Source of the DNA: Kitagawia praeruptora
Taxonomy: Eukaryota; Streptophyta; Magnoliopsida; Apiales; Apiaceae
Assembly: GCA_037693485.1 (NCBI GenBank)
Contig: CM075346.1
Span: forward strand, 125,972,001-126,036,000
Reading direction: 5' to 3'
Length of the DNA: 64,000 nt
The notes below the pieces were generated by a model. It saw nothing but the letters and a program-made list of their open reading frames with translations. It was not told where the DNA came from and did no database searches. The translations under genes were made by a program, and so were the position numbers. Position 1 is the first letter of the stretch; the number at the start of each line of letters is the position of its first letter. This document shows, piece by piece, positions 12,135-24,237 of the stretch.

Positions 12135-12218
12135 GTCAGGATGGCCGAGTGGTCTAAGGCGCCAGACTCAAGTTCTGGTCTTCGAGAGAGGGCGTGGGTT
12201 CAAATCCCACTTCTGACA
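12135..12218 (+). tRNA. trnL-CAA: tRNA-Leu (anticodon CAA)
   Basis: An 84-nt cloverleaf with a long variable arm, as in type-II leucine tRNAs. The acceptor arms are GTCAGGA and TTCTGAC (one G-T pair) with discriminator A. The A box sits at GATGGCCGAGTGG. The anticodon stem CCAGA/TCTGG encloses CTCAAGT, with CAA at 12169-12171. The variable arm is around GGTCTTCGAGAGAGGGC, and the B box is GGTTCAAATCC. No intron is present, and CCA is not encoded, as expected for a nuclear gene. The loop, stem and box spacing are all intact, so it is probably functional. Confidence 0.95.
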
Positions 12219-12220
12219 TT

Positions 12221-12230
12221 GGTTTTTTTT
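12221..12230 (+). terminator. Pol III T-run terminator of tRNA-Leu
   Basis: A run of eight T starts five bases after the tRNA 3' end. This is the normal RNA polymerase III stop. Confidence 0.8.
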
Positions 12231-12731
12231 CCCTTTAATATTTCTTTTTAGTTTTTACTACATGAATTTGCTGAAGCAGGGCACAGATATGCATCAAGTT
12301 TATTCTTTTTATCATGTTGTTGTCACGTGTAATCGTATATAAAATGTAAAAATCAGAAATATAATCTATTGCTCTATCTCTAGAGTCTAGACCGGTCCTC
12401 TCCTATTTAAACTTCTAACCATAACCAAGTGTTTTTCCTTGTCACAAGGCATAAACTTTGAAGAACCCGCTTTCAAAACAAAAGCTCAACTTTAACCATG
12501 CTCTCTTGGCAGTTGACTTGATATATTACTACTATACATTAAAGGCATTGCAGTCAGTAATATATAATGAACACAAATACGCACTTCATCATCTAAAGGA
12601 AGTAGACGAACAAGATACTAACAAATATAAGCTGGAATAAATAGATTGACAAAAAAAAAATCTAGACTCAAAGCCTAGGACAAGATGAGTTTCTAGGGTT
12701 CCAAGTAAGTAGTTAAAATTGGCCGGGCACA
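12231..12731. other. Spacer between tRNA-Leu and a hAT-like element
   Basis: No supported gene. A 60-codon ORF at 12458-12640 has low-complexity composition and no recognisable family. Confidence 0.4.
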
Positions 12732-12739
12732 GACAAACG

Positions 12740-13618
12740 TAGGGGTGTAAATGAGCCGAGCCGAGCCGAACTTTAGAATGTTCATGTATCGTTTGTTAAG
12801 AAATTATCGAACTCGAACTCGAGCTCGAACTTAAATCGAGCCAAAAAATGTGTTTGAGCTCGGTTCGTTAAGAAAAAATGTTGTTCGCGAACGGTTCACG
12901 AACAACTCATGAACATGTCTCATGAGCTTGTTCAAGAACTTTTACTTCGAACAACTCATTAACCTTGTTCACGAGCTTTGTACTAACGAACAAGTCTTAA
13001 ATATTGGAGAAACATATTCTTATTAATATTTCACGAAAAACTTGTAATCTATTTAAAAGTTAACTAATTTTTTTGTAAATCGTAAAAAAATATCGATTTT
13101 TTTACAAAATAATGTAAATTAAATTAAATTTATATATTGTAAACTTAAAATATTAATGATCGTTACTGTCATCATAATCATACAAAATTATTAATTTTTT
13201 TTACATAAATCTATAAAATATCATAATCATACAAAAATATTAGTGTTCTTACATAGAAACTACAATATTATATGTAAATTTTGACATATATTATACATTT
13301 ACTATATTATCTCCTGATATTCGATAAAATCGAAGTACAAATTTAAAAAAAAAACAATTAATAATGTAATTGTTGTGTTAAAATAACTTATTTTGGTCTT
13401 CGAACTACATATTTGCATGTATAGCAAGTTATTTTAGTTTTAAATTTTACATAATCATTAAAATATATTAGTACCTTTTTATATATTTAAGTAGCATAAA
13501 TAAATTTATACATCACTAATATTTAATATTAAAATTTAGCACTTTACATAATGTAATATTTAATTTGATAACATATTTTTGACAAATATGAACTAGTTAT
13601 ACTAATTGCAAGACTAGG

Positions 13619-13698
<80 letters not shown>

Positions 13699-14190
13699 GT
13701 TATTATTATTATTATTATTATTACTACTATTATTAAAATTAATCAAAATTATAAAATAAACAATTATAATATCTAACATGACATATACCGAGCATATTAT
13801 AACAATCAAACATATATTATTTGTACGAGATTATAATAATCAAAAATATATTATATGTAGGAGATTATTTATTGAAATTGTTTATGAACCTCTAATGAAT
13901 TCATATACCGAGCATGTTATCGAGCTCAATTATCGAACTTATTCACGAACATGTTCATGAGCTATGTTCACGAGCCTATTCACGAACTATGTTCACGAGC
14001 ACGTTAATCGATCTTGTTCGCGAGCTATCGAGTCGAACTTTACTGTGATCAAGTTCAGCTCGTTTATAAATCGATCCTTAAAATCATGTTCAAGATCGAC
14101 TCGTTTGTGAATCGAACCGAACCCGAACCGAGCTTTTTTCGAACCGAACGCCGAGCCGTTCGCGAGTGTATCGGCTCATTTACAGCCCTA
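12740..14190. mobile_element. Non-autonomous hAT-like element, 1451 bp, 8-bp TSD
   Basis: The ends are TAGGGGTGTAAATGAGCC and, inverted, TAGGGCTGTAAATGAGCC. The flanks are identical 8-mers, GACAAACG at 12732-12739 and 14191-14198. An 8-bp TSD is diagnostic for the hAT superfamily. Both subterminal regions (about 12750-12990 and 13910-14165) are packed with short variants of GAGCC, GAACTCGAGC and GTTCGCGAAC-like palindromes. The centre is AT-rich and holds a trinucleotide repeat. There is no transposase ORF, so it must have moved in trans. Confidence 0.88.
13615..13735. repeat. (TTG)n(TTA)n trinucleotide microsatellite
   Basis: About ten GTT units are followed by about 28 ATT units with a few interruptions, inside the hAT-like element. 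On the minus strand it reads as a poly-asparagine ORF, which is an artefact of the repeat. Confidence 0.9.
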
Positions 14191-14498
14191 GACAAACGAT
14201 TGTACTTATAGGCTTGCAGCATACCATATCATGATAATTTATCACGGTACATGTGTACTAGCATTGTTGGTGTGCATTCATGAAACACACATTTTTATAC
14301 ATATCACGGTAATTTATAGTGATATGGTTTTTTTATACATATCACGGTAATTTATAGTGATATGGTATGCTGCTAACAATTATTTTTTGCATTTGCTACA
14401 AACCATTTCCCTTTAAAATTTTGCAATTGCGCATTTTAAATAAAAAAAAGACAAACTCATGGTTTATGAAGTAAAGAACTCTTTATAGTAAGTTGTAA

Positions 14499-14748
14499 TC
14501 ATGGTTCTAAAAATTTCCGATTCAGCCGATTAATCCTCTTTAAGGTAACCAAGCAATTCGATTTTTAATCCGATTGAATTTATGAATTTATTTAAAATGA
14601 TATGACTAATTGTAAATTAAACTAATATATTAAATATTACTATAATATCTACTAAATACTTCGATTAATCCACGATTACCCGATTAATCTTAAATCGATA
14701 TCTTAACCGACTTATACCGATTAGACGATTACCCATTTTTACAATCAC
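14499..14748. mobile_element. Small hAT-like MITE (250 bp), 8-bp TSD
   Basis: Flanked by AGTTGTAA at 14491-14498 and 14749-14756. It begins TCATGGTTCTAAAAATTTCC and ends, inverted, GTGATTGTAAAAATGGG. The interior is rich in CGATTAATCC motifs. It is the same family as the element at 29033-43000, but without the Helitron inserted there, so it serves as the empty-site reference. Confidence 0.78.
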
Positions 14749-14760
14749 AGTTGTAACTTA

Positions 14761-15682
14761 GGGGTCATTTGTTAACCTATGAATGAAAGCAGATTAACTG
14801 GACCAATCATGTACATCCGTTCAGAATGTTTGGTAAGTTTCTTAAAATTTGGACGACACCAAAATGATCTGGATGACACTGCAAATATCTCTGGACGACT
14901 ACCCCTCTAAATTCTAGCTGAATGAGTCAAATCATTTAACAACATTACTAGTATACAGTTTTACATGTAATTGATTATTTTATTTCATTCCCGTAATTGC
15001 ATAATAATAACAATTACAGTTATAATCTTTTTTACATAAATTATAGTCAAAATTGTATAATAGTAATAAGTAATTATAATATTGATTTTTTTTGTGTTCA
15101 CTTTATTAAAATATAAATAAATATAAAATTATCAAAATTATACTTGTGTCTAATATTTATTTCTAACTAATTAAAAATATTATTACTAGTCTGTCAAATT
15201 TATTATTCAACTAGTATATGCATTAAAGACAACCTCCTTATATTACTATTAATCCTTGTAAGTTGTAACAGGTTTCACTAATTCAATTTTAAATTTTATT
15301 AATAGTTGCAAATTTTTCTTGATACATGTACTTTTAACAAAATATTTTACAATTAAAAACATATTGATGAACACATAAAACTATACAAGTAATATATTGA
15401 TGAACATAAATTATCGTAAGTTTAATGATATAATAAATATAAATTAATAAATAATAAATAATTTGGTAATGTTGGTACTTTTACAAAATAATTTTAAAAA
15501 ATAGAATATTTTTGCAAAAAAGTTTCTAATTTTAGACATTTTTTGAAAAAATGCTTAATTTTATCATCCAGAAAAATTAATTAACTTAACAAACGACATT
15601 ACTTGTTCAGCATCCAGATTAATCATTCGTTCAGAATTTTATTCATTCAAAAATTATTGTTCAGATTTAACAAATGGCCCCT
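14761..15682. mobile_element. PIF/Harbinger-type (Tourist-like) element, TTA TSD
   Basis: Terminal inverted repeats GGGGTCATTTGTTAA and, inverted, GGGGCCATTTGTTAA. The trinucleotide TTA flanks both sides (14758-14760 and 15683-15685), which is the PIF/Harbinger preference. The inner ends share further inverted similarity around GTTCAGAAT. At 922 bp with no transposase ORF, it is non-autonomous. Confidence 0.8.
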
Positions 15683-15685
15683 TAG

Positions 15686-16419
15686 TCGAGAATCCAGCAG
15701 TCACATCTTGGAAACAACCCCAACGTATATCCGAGTGAGAACTCAAATAAAAAGGCCAGCTGCCAAAGCTGACTAATGCACAAGTAAGAAACCAGAAGCA
15801 TACACCTCAATTATTGAGTAGTTCCAAACAGGAAGGCCCGTAATCACAATTAAGTTTTTAGCTCATTCCACATTCAAACACGTCTTATATTAGTCATACA
15901 CGTTAAACAAAACGGAATAAAACATTCAACAGATGTTCCACCAAGTCTGCCTCATTTCCATGACTAGGAGAGTGAAGACTAGTGCAGCACGTCAAAGACC
16001 ATGGGTAGAACACCAGTAGACACTAGACAGACTTAGAAAGATTAACTGTAATAACTGTAATTCTTATCATAGTTCCGGTGTATGTTTACATGGGTAAATC
16101 ATATATGTGGGTGGCTTATGTCAATCACATAAACTATCCATCTGGTACGCCTAGTATTTTACATGAACTAAATGTGTTCACTGTTCATCAAACATTAGTA
16201 TCCTAATACCCATGCTGCAGGGTCAAATTCAAGCAAGAGCTTATTATCAGCATCATTATTACTGTTAGAAAACAACCAGCATTAACGCAGGAATGAGCTA
16301 CATATCAATCGAAGACAACTATTGTTAGGCCAATTTCTTTATCTACTCTGCAAGCTTATTAATAAGATTTCTCTAGCGGAGTCAATTGTTGCTGGTTAGG
16401 TCTATGCAGCCTCCAAATT
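15686..16419. other. Downstream region of the PP2C gene
   Basis: It presumably holds the 3' UTR of the minus-strand PP2C at its right edge. Base composition is less extreme than in the neighbouring transposons. No separate gene was recognised. Confidence 0.4.
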
Positions 16420-18254
16420 TTAACTTCTCACTGGCAAGGAAAAATGAGGTAATGGAATAACCATGACACTGATATCGTCAGTCGAACCTCTAGTAGCTGA
16501 AAGTTGTGCAAGTTTTCTACATGCAGCAAATGTATCGCGTTTATCGTTGCCAACACAAAAATCACGAACTACGTCTACTGCCTCTTGATTATTTACCTGA
16601 AACAATGTAGCACAATTCACTTAGCATTCAAATATCTACAGAGAATCGCACAAAATACTTCAAATGTAAAATTGACAATTTTAATCCTAGTAATCTACCT
16701 TGTCCCAAAGTCCATCAGAAGCTAGGATTAAGAATTCACAGTCGGGCTTAATGCTTAATACTTTTGTTTCTGGTTCAGATATCACCCACTGTTTAAGAGT
16801 TCTGTCTCCGATTCCTCTCGACACAGCAAGAGATCCCTGTATTCTCCATACTCCATGGCAGAAATCAACATATCCACCCTATAATTAAAACCAGCAAGAT
16901 TATCAGCTACAATGTAGAACAATCAAAAACTTCCAAACTACTTCCAATCACTTTAATATTATACATTCGCTTTTACTCTGACACTTACCAATTTTTCGAT
17001 CCTTTCTTTTTCATCATTCCTGGAAGGTCGATGATCAACTGTGAGTGCTTCAGCAACTCCACCTCGGCTCATAACAACACGACAATCACCAGCATTTGAG
17101 ACAACAAGCTCTCCGTTTCTTATCAATGCTGTTGCACAACAAGCACCACCACCATTCTCCTCTTTTAAAAACGCTGCATCTGTTGCAAGATACCCTTTCT
17201 TAACCGCTTCTTCGATGCCCTCTCCACTTTCTTTTCTCACTTCATCCATTACATGTTTCTCCATATTTTTCGAAGCAAATTCCGCTGCTTTATTACCTCC
17301 ATGTCCATCAAATACACCAAAGAAAGCCTGCACATATATGTATTCAATAAACACAACAATCTTACCAAAATTTCCAATAACAACAAATCAGTTTCATTCA
17401 GATAATCTCCTAATCAGCCAAACATAATAACTAATAAACTTCTCTGTTTCCTAAACAAATATGAACACACGCATAATTGTTTAAAAATCAATTCTCAACA
17501 CGATCATTCAATTTTCAAGTCTCATAGCATACTTATCAGTATATTTTCCGATTCAACATCAATTAAATTTCTATCGAATTTCTACATTTGCACAAGCAGC
17601 ACAACAGATAACAAGCGATATCGGATAAAACCTAGCTGAGCTCTAAACAATTCGAGCTATTTCACACACATAAACATATACATCGAGATAAATATAACAC
17701 TTAACACTTAAAATTCAATAAATAATTCACACTTCTACAATACAAACACATTCACGATCTAAAAATAATTTAAATAATTCAAAATTTCAAATACATACAC
17801 ATATACATACAAGGTATATGTATCTATAACATACCTGTTTAGAATCACCTTCAAGTCCAACAACAGCTGAGTACCGATCCTCCATTTGACCTCTTCTCCC
17901 TCTCTTACAATACACAGCGTACTCCTCACCTTCAATCTCCACCTCATCGACTCTCTCCGCCGCCACAAACTTCTCGCCTGCCGGAACAATCGCCGGCGCC
18001 GCTGGAATCTCGATCCTCAATGGCCTCTTCCGCTTCAAAATCAACGACTTCGGAGATTTACACACCGCCGATTGCGATTGAGATTGCGGCGGCGATTGTG
18101 ATTTCTGTAGACGGAAACCTAACGGCGATAACGGCGGAGTTGACGGTGTTTGGAAAGAAACGTTGAGATTCATTGACGGTGTACAGAAGCTAGGGGAGTG
18201 TCTGTGTGACGGCGAAAATACCGGCGAGTTTGATAAAGCTACGGCAGCAGGCAT
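16420..18254 (-). CDS. AP2C1-like: Clade-B protein phosphatase 2C with MAPK-docking motif
   Basis: A Mg/Mn-dependent Ser/Thr phosphatase of the plant PP2C family. Four exons (18254-17835, 17327-16989, 16878-16699, 16596-16420), all phase 0 with GT-AG introns, give 371 residues. The Ser/Pro-rich N terminus contains KRKRPLRIEI (residues 74-83), which fits the kinase-interaction motif by which AP2C-type phosphatases bind MAP kinases. The catalytic core follows: MEDRYSAV (about 124-131), FGVFDGHGG (143-151, metal ligand D147), NAGDCR, SLAVSRGIGD (269-278), ASDGLWDK (306-313, D308) and STDDISVM (D354). Length and motif order match clade-B AP2C1/PP2C25 proteins, which inactivate stress MAP kinases. 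No lesion was seen, and I expect it to be functional. The exact orthologue is inference. Confidence 0.95.
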
Positions 18255-18347
18255 GGCGGTGATATAAATGATTTTTGAGACGTTTGTGTTTAATTAGGAA
18301 TGTTATTTTTTGTTTGTTTGAATGAATGAAGACTTGCTTTTTTTGGG

Positions 18348-18357
18348 TTTATATATA
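18348..18357 (-). promoter_or_regulatory. TATA box of the PP2C gene
   Basis: The minus strand reads TATATATAAA about 94 bp upstream of the PP2C start codon, at a normal distance for a plant core promoter with a short 5' UTR. Confidence 0.65.
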
Positions 18358-18539
18358 GGGGGAAGCTACTATACGGTGTCGTTTTCTACTTATTTTTTAC
18401 AGTGGAGTAATTTTTATGGATCAAACTTCAAAGAACATTTTTTCCAACTAACCAGGTTGACTAAACCTGCTCAATTTTAATCGGTCACTAGAGTATTTTT
18501 CAATACAGGTTGCAAATAAGTTACTCCGTATCAATATTA

Positions 18540-18752
18540 TTCTTTCCATCCCATTTTACATGTCTTTTTCGTAAAAAATACACATATTAAAATAAAGGTT
18601 AGTTGGATAAAAATTTTCAACTAATATCCTTATTTAATACATTGAAAAATGAAAATAAAGATAAGTTAATTTGCATTGAAAGAATAAAAGGGACATATAA
18701 TTTAGGACAAATTTGTTTTTCAAAAGCGACATGTATTTTGGGACGGAAAGAG
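18540..18752. mobile_element. Stowaway-like MITE (213 bp) in the PP2C upstream region
   Basis: The ends resemble the TACTCCCTCCGTCCC type: TTCTTTCCATCCCATTTTAC on the left and, inverted, CTCTTTCCGTCCCAAAATAC on the right. TA flanks both sides (18538-18539 and 18753-18754). The copy is diverged and AT-rich inside. It lies about 290 bp upstream of the PP2C start codon. Confidence 0.65.
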
Positions 18753-18790
18753 TATGTATCATAACATTTTTGGTTGCCTATTTATTGGAA

Positions 18791-19231
18791 GGGGTCCGTT
18801 CTGGTGCAACCGATTGCATAGTACTGTTTACACAACACAAGGTTTCAGAACCGTTGGATCAACCATCCAACGGTTTTGATTTTTAAAAAAATTCGTATCG
18901 TATCGCAGAAAGTTCGTACCGTACCACAGAAAGTTTCTGCGGTACGGAGAAATTATCAAAATGCCCCTGCCTATGATGTGAAAACAAGGGTCATTTTGGT
19001 AATTTCTTCGTACCACAAAAACTTGCAGAAAGTTTATGTGGTACGATTAAGAGTAGATTTTTGATGTGAAAACAGAGGGCATTTTCGTAATTAGCACGTA
19101 CCGCATAAACTTTTTGCGATCCGGGATCGATTTTTTTTTAAATCATAGCCGTTGGATGGTAGATCCCACGGTTCTGAAACCTTGTGTTGTGTAAACATTA
19201 TGGTGCAACCGGTTGCACCAAACCGGGAGCC
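18791..19231. mobile_element. Mutator-like MITE (441 bp) with 9-bp TSD
   Basis: The 9-mer TTATTGGAA flanks it at 18782-18790 and 19232-19240. The terminal inverted repeats are about 70 bp long. Their clearest common part is GTTTACACAACACAAGG, then TTTCAGAACCGT. A 9-bp TSD with long TIRs is typical of MULEs. The interior holds inverted GTACCGTACC/GCGGTACG motifs and no ORF. Confidence 0.85.
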
Positions 19232-19240
19232 TTATTGGAA

Positions 19241-21162
19241 TTAGGAGGTAATCAATCAAGATTGCTAAAAATTGGTAACTTTGTAAATTAGTCAAAACTC
19301 ATATAATTGTCCAAAAATATATATATTTGGAACTTAATAATCCTATAGTTAATTATAGGTAATTAACTAAAGTTAAAATATATTATAATACAATTCTAAG
19401 GTTATTTTTGTAAGGGCATAATGTTCCTATAGTTAACTATATGTAATATCCTATAGTTAATTCATTTTTCAATACAAAAGTAAGGGTGTTTTTGTAAATA
19501 CAGGGGATGAATTGTATTATTACAAAAATGCCATCGAACTTTTGTATATAAAATACAATTGATTTTAGGTAATTTTCCTACAGTTAACTATAGAAACATT
19601 TTTCTCTTTCTGTAAATGCATGAGTAGATTTCATTATTACAAAAATGTCATCCATGTCTTTTATACTCAAAATGCTGATAATTTTAGGTAATTATCTACA
19701 GTTAACTATAGCAACATTTTTCTCATATGTTTATCTCCACTTTTATATTGTCTCCTATTATATTATAATTTTTCTAATTTATTCTATTATATCATTTCTC
19801 TAATTTACGTAATGGATCATATTGGCAACTTTGAGATTGCCAATTATTGGAGTAGTTTTTTTTATAAAAGTTGCCAATAGTAATGTGTATGAGTGAGAAA
19901 ATAAAAAATCAACATATTTGATAATTTGTTGATTTGTCAATGGTTGGCAATCTATTAGGCTTTTTTTTCCCAACAGATTTTGCCTAATGTTTTCTTAGTT
20001 CGATTCCTGTAAGGTACGGAAGAAGTGGCCATTAATATTTATTAATTTATTTAATAAAGTTTATAAAAATAAACAAAATTTTTAATTTTTTAAAATTATA
20101 CACGGTGCAATGCAGGCAGTAGATATGAGAAACATTCGGTGCCAACGAAGTGTGTGGCACGGAGGAGTGATTTTGAAATAACATAAATGGTCAAACACGC
20201 TGATACATACAGGCTACAGCTACATACACACGGACTGTGAACAGAATTTACTAATGCGAATTTCCGAATTGTTGTTTAATCGCGTGGCCGTCGCAAGCGG
20301 CCAAGTAATAAAGACCACGTCACTAGAGTGGTCAAACTTGTTAAATAAATAAATATGTCCTCATTTTTAAGAAAAGTTCCTGTAACTAGCTTGAACCACA
20401 TTTCAGTCTATCATATCTATATTCCGCCGTCCAGATTTCTGTTTTGGTCAACTTATATTTATCCAGCAACGATAAAAATATGCTTATTAAAACTGTTCCT
20501 CATCTTCTCGTGTAAATGCTTCTGACTCAACACAATTAACAATCAAAATTGTAGTTTCCATGCGTACGATTCGGTCTTTGTATCCAGGCTGCATCCCACC
20601 TAGCGTTGGTCTTTTAATATTGTACTTGTACCCACAAATTATTTGACGTAAAAAATGAAAATTGAATTTAATCGGTAGAGGTACCAAATAATGATTATTC
20701 GGTAATTAATACTGATTATTCGGAAATTGAAATATGCGAATTAGATCCATTCAAAATTCGTATATTTTGTGTTTATGTACTTTCGTGTCGTATTTTTATA
20801 TAATTTTAAATAAAAATATAAAATAAATAAACAAATGAAATCATTTAAATATTAGTTTATTGGATGAAACTATTACAAATATGTATTATATATATATATG
20901 TCATTGCTCAAAGAAGAACACCCTTATATAAAAAATAATAAATAACACTATAAAATTCATTATAAAAGCTCATATAATATTAATTTTAATAACAATTCAG
21001 CTTTGATTATGAATAATAATAGAATCTAATATTAATTTAGCAATAATTTGAGATTAAAAACAATTACTTTCATTGTTATAAAAATATATGTAGGATTCTA
21101 TCATAGATTCTATGATATTTGATTTTCAAATTTTAGAAGAGATTATTTATATGCAATAGGCC
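19241..21162. other. Intergenic region, no gene recognised
   Basis: 19300-19730 contains repeated copies of an AGTTAACTATAG-centred block, and 19820-19960 has inverted TTGCCAA/TTGGCAA motifs. Together these suggest an old MITE without clear ends. 20100-21160 is AT-rich. The 66-codon ORF at 20487-20687 matches nothing I know. Confidence 0.4.
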
Positions 21163-21340
21163 CCGCCAGGTAGGGCTGTCAAAAAAATTCGAAAAATTCG
21201 ATATCCGTTCGAAATATCTGTATTCGTATCCGGAAAAAAGCGGATATTATCCGTATCCGATTTAAAGCGGATATTATCCGAATTCGAATCTTTCAATATC
21301 CGACGGATATTATCCGTATTCGTATTCGAAAAATAAAAAA

Positions 21341-22205
21341 TTAATTTGGTTGGAGATCTTAGTAGATCACTAATATTCTAATTAGTACAAGTAATTAGTG
21401 ATTTGTCAGGCATTGTGGTTTCTATTTTTTAAAAAATATTTCTCGACGATCCAACCGTACGGATGTCAAGATATATCTAATTTAGTGATATTCCCAAATT
21501 TTCAAAAAAAAAAAATTAATTTGGTTGGAGATCTTAGTAGATCACTAATATTCTAACTAGTACTAGTAACTAGTGATTTGTCACGCATTGTAGTTTCTAT
21601 TTTTTAAAAAATATTTCTCGACGATCCAACTGTATGGATGTCAAGATATATCTAATTTAGTGATATTCCCAAATTTTCAAAAAAAAAAAAATTAATTTGG
21701 TTGAAGATCTTAGTAGATCACTAATATTCTAACTAGTACTAGTAACTAGTGATTTGTCACGCATTGCGATTTCTATTTTTTAAAAAATATTTTTCGACGA
21801 TCCAACCGTAGGGATGTCAAGATATATTTAATTAAGTGATATTCCCAAATTTTCAAAAAATAAAAAATTAATTTGGTTGGAGATCTTAGTAGATCACTAA
21901 TATTCTAATTAGTACAAGTAATTAGTGATTTGTCACGCATTGTGGTTTCTATTTTTTAAAAAATATTTCTCGACGATCCAACCGTACGGATGTCAAGATA
22001 TATCTAATTTAGTGATATTCCCAAATTTTCAAAAAATAAAAAATTAATTTGGTTGGAGATCTTAGTAGATCACTAATATTCTAACTAGTACTAGTAACTA
22101 GTGATTTGTCACGCATTGTAGTTTCTATTTTTTTAAAAATATTTCTCGACGATCCAACCGTACGGATGTCAAGATATATCTAATTTAGTGATATTCCCAA
22201 ATTTT
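21341..22205. repeat. Five-copy tandem array, unit about 176 bp
   Basis: Copies begin at about 21341, 21516, 21692, 21868 and 22044, each at TTAATTTGGTTG. Each copy includes CTAGTACTAGTAACTAG-like inner palindromes, CGACGATCCAACCGTACGG and a closing CCCAAATTTT. Copies are nearly identical. Copies 1 and 4 share the variant AATTAGTACAAGTAATTAG, while 2, 3 and 5 share the other variant, so the array probably grew by unequal exchange of multi-copy blocks. Confidence 0.93.
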
Positions 22206-22330
22206 ATGTCCTTAATGGATTCGTTAATTTTTAATTGGGATTAGTTTTAATACCCGATTAAAATTTTAACTTAACAAAACTTACTTAACCATTTTTCTAT
22301 AGTCAACCGCTCACAAACCCACCCCCCAGC

Positions 22331-22858
22331 TAGAGCTGGCAATTCGTTTCGTGTCGTGTACTTCATTTCGTATACTTTCGTGTTTCGTGTACCAAATGGT
22401 CGAAACGAAAATGAAACGAAATAAATTCGTGTGCTTAAATTCTAAAACGAACACGAAACGAAACATTTCGTGTAAACACGAAACGAAACGAAAAGTACAC
22501 GAAATATTTTGTGTACTTTCCATTTACCCGAAAAACGAACCGAAAATCGTGTACTTTCGTGTACTTTTCGTGTACTTTCGTATACTTTTCGTGTACTTTC
22601 GTGTACTTTTGTAAAAAAGGTTAAATATATAATATTTATTTATAATATATATTTATATAATTTAAAATATTTATTTAAATATTTATTTATTTCGTGTATT
22701 TTCGTTTCGTGTCGTGTACCCAAGGGTAAAACCAAAACCGATACTAAATTCATTCGTGTAATTTCGTGTTCGTGTACCGCAAAGGTCAACCCAAACCCGT
22801 AATTTTCGTGTCGTTTTCGTGTCGTGTTTTCGTGTCGTGTACGAAATTGTCTGCTCTA
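22331..22858. mobile_element. hAT-like element (528 bp) nested in the larger one
   Basis: The ends are TAGAGCTGGCAATTCG and, inverted, TAGAGCAGACAATTTCG. The flanking 8-mers CCCCCAGC (22323-22330) and TCCCCAGC (22859-22866) differ at one base. Nearly the whole element is built from TTTCGTGTACTTTCG-like units, densest at both ends. No transposase. Confidence 0.8.
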
Positions 22859-22896
22859 TCCCCAGCCCAGTCTGCTCTCTCTCTCTGTTATATACA

Positions 22897-22899
<3 letters not shown>

Positions 22900-22937
<38 letters not shown>
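22900..22937. repeat. (TA)n microsatellite
   Basis: A run of about 19 TA units just right of the nested hAT-like element, following a short CT run. Confidence 0.9.
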
Positions 22938-22938
<1 letters not shown>

Positions 22939-24093
22939 TTAAAATTTTGAAATTATATATCAAATCATGTGTAGCTCGGTTTGAAAATCCGATTACATAT
23001 TCGAGTTCTACAAATCGAGACCGTCGTTTTGATATATATATCATTCGATTCTGAGACGAAATTTTTTTGGGTGATTTTTGTATAATTCGATTTTATTCGA
23101 GTTTGGGCTTGATTTTGAGCATGATAGGTTGTAGATCGTTGTATGTTTGTGTATATATGTTGATCTTGAATTTTTCTAGGCATGTTTTGGTTCGTCGGAA
23201 AATGCTTGAGGTGGCCGGAATCGATCACTGTGATGTTTGTTCAAAATTTTCTTTTAGCCATTGTATAGATCGTTGCATGCTAATAGGTATATGTTAATTT
23301 CGTAAACTTTCAAAATTGTTTTGCCTCTCCGAAAAATGTTCGATTGAACGAAAAACTCATGTTCGTAATTGTTTTGTAATTCTGGGTTGATATATGTTTA
23401 GATCGGGTCGTGTTTAAACATATTTATTAATTTCATAATTTTAGGGGTTGGTTTGGAGTCGCCGGGAAATGAACTCCGGTGACCGCGTTCTTGGATGTTC
23501 TTCAAGTTATTGCTTAAGTGTTGGCTGCTTCATGTTCTTGATTTTCTTGCTGTAAGTAGGACAAAAAAAAAATATCCAATTTTTAAATTCATATTTTGGA
23601 AAACAGATTCGGATCCGGATATTATCCGTATCCGGATAATATCCGTCGAATTCGAATACGAATATTATTTTTGGTATATTCCCGGATTCGGATACGGATT
23701 CGGATACGGTTTCGAACTTCCGGATTCGAATTCGGATGTGGCTGTATCCGTATCCGTATTATCTGATTGACACCCCTACCGCCAGGGGCACCTATTTTAA
23801 TTTAGTGATTCTAATTTTTTTTTTTGACGAAAAGCATAGAATTATATTACTTGATCAAACAACTCAATATAACAGCCGGACAAACCCCCGACTGTCAACA
23901 CGATCAGGGTGAAAAACAAATAAATTGTTTTCTGATCGTTCAACAAGATAAACATAAAAGTTCTTGAAACTAAAAACAAATTCAAAAACATCCTAAGCGA
24001 TCCAAACTGCGCCAAAATCCATGAAAATAGCGATATCACAATTGACCACATCACATAAGAATCGTTGATACCCCAGTGTTCAGAATCTTCACT

Positions 24094-24237
24094 CCAGCTA
24101 TCTACATGCCGGATACCAGCTATAGACATGAGGAACATGGAAACCCCCAAAGGATGAGTAACAACCCAGCTATCTACATGCCGGATACCAGCTATAGAAA
24201 TGCTGAAAGTGAAAACCTCCAAAAAATGATGAATCAT
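24094..24237. repeat. Two-copy 72-bp tandem repeat
   Basis: Copies start at 24094 and 24166 with CCAGCTATCTACATGCCGG. The first 33 bases are identical and the remainder is diverged. The unit length is a multiple of three and both strands stay open, so a coding origin is possible but unproven. Confidence 0.8.

Larger units (their letters stand above)
21171..23778. mobile_element. Non-autonomous hAT-like element, 2608 bp, 8-bp TSD
   Basis: The ends are TAGGGCTGTCAA and, inverted, TAGGGGTGTCAA, flanked by CCGCCAGG at 21163-21170 and 23779-23786. The subterminal regions consist of CGGATATTATCCG-like palindromes (21190-21330 and 23605-23765). Inside lie a five-copy tandem array, a second nested hAT-like element, a TA microsatellite and, at 22980-23560, about 600 bp of less AT-rich sequence that reads like a UTR or intron of an ordinary gene. 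No transposase is present. Confidence 0.88.

Noticed and set aside
13597..13809. Poly-asparagine ORF
   Set aside because: It is the translation of a trinucleotide microsatellite within a transposon.
20487..20687. 66-codon minus ORF
   Set aside because: No family resemblance, no splice context and no supporting motif.
22824..23297. Overlapping ORFs in the interior of the 2.6-kb hAT-like element
   Set aside because: No recognisable domain, and frames are interrupted by the TA microsatellite. At best captured UTR or intron sequence.
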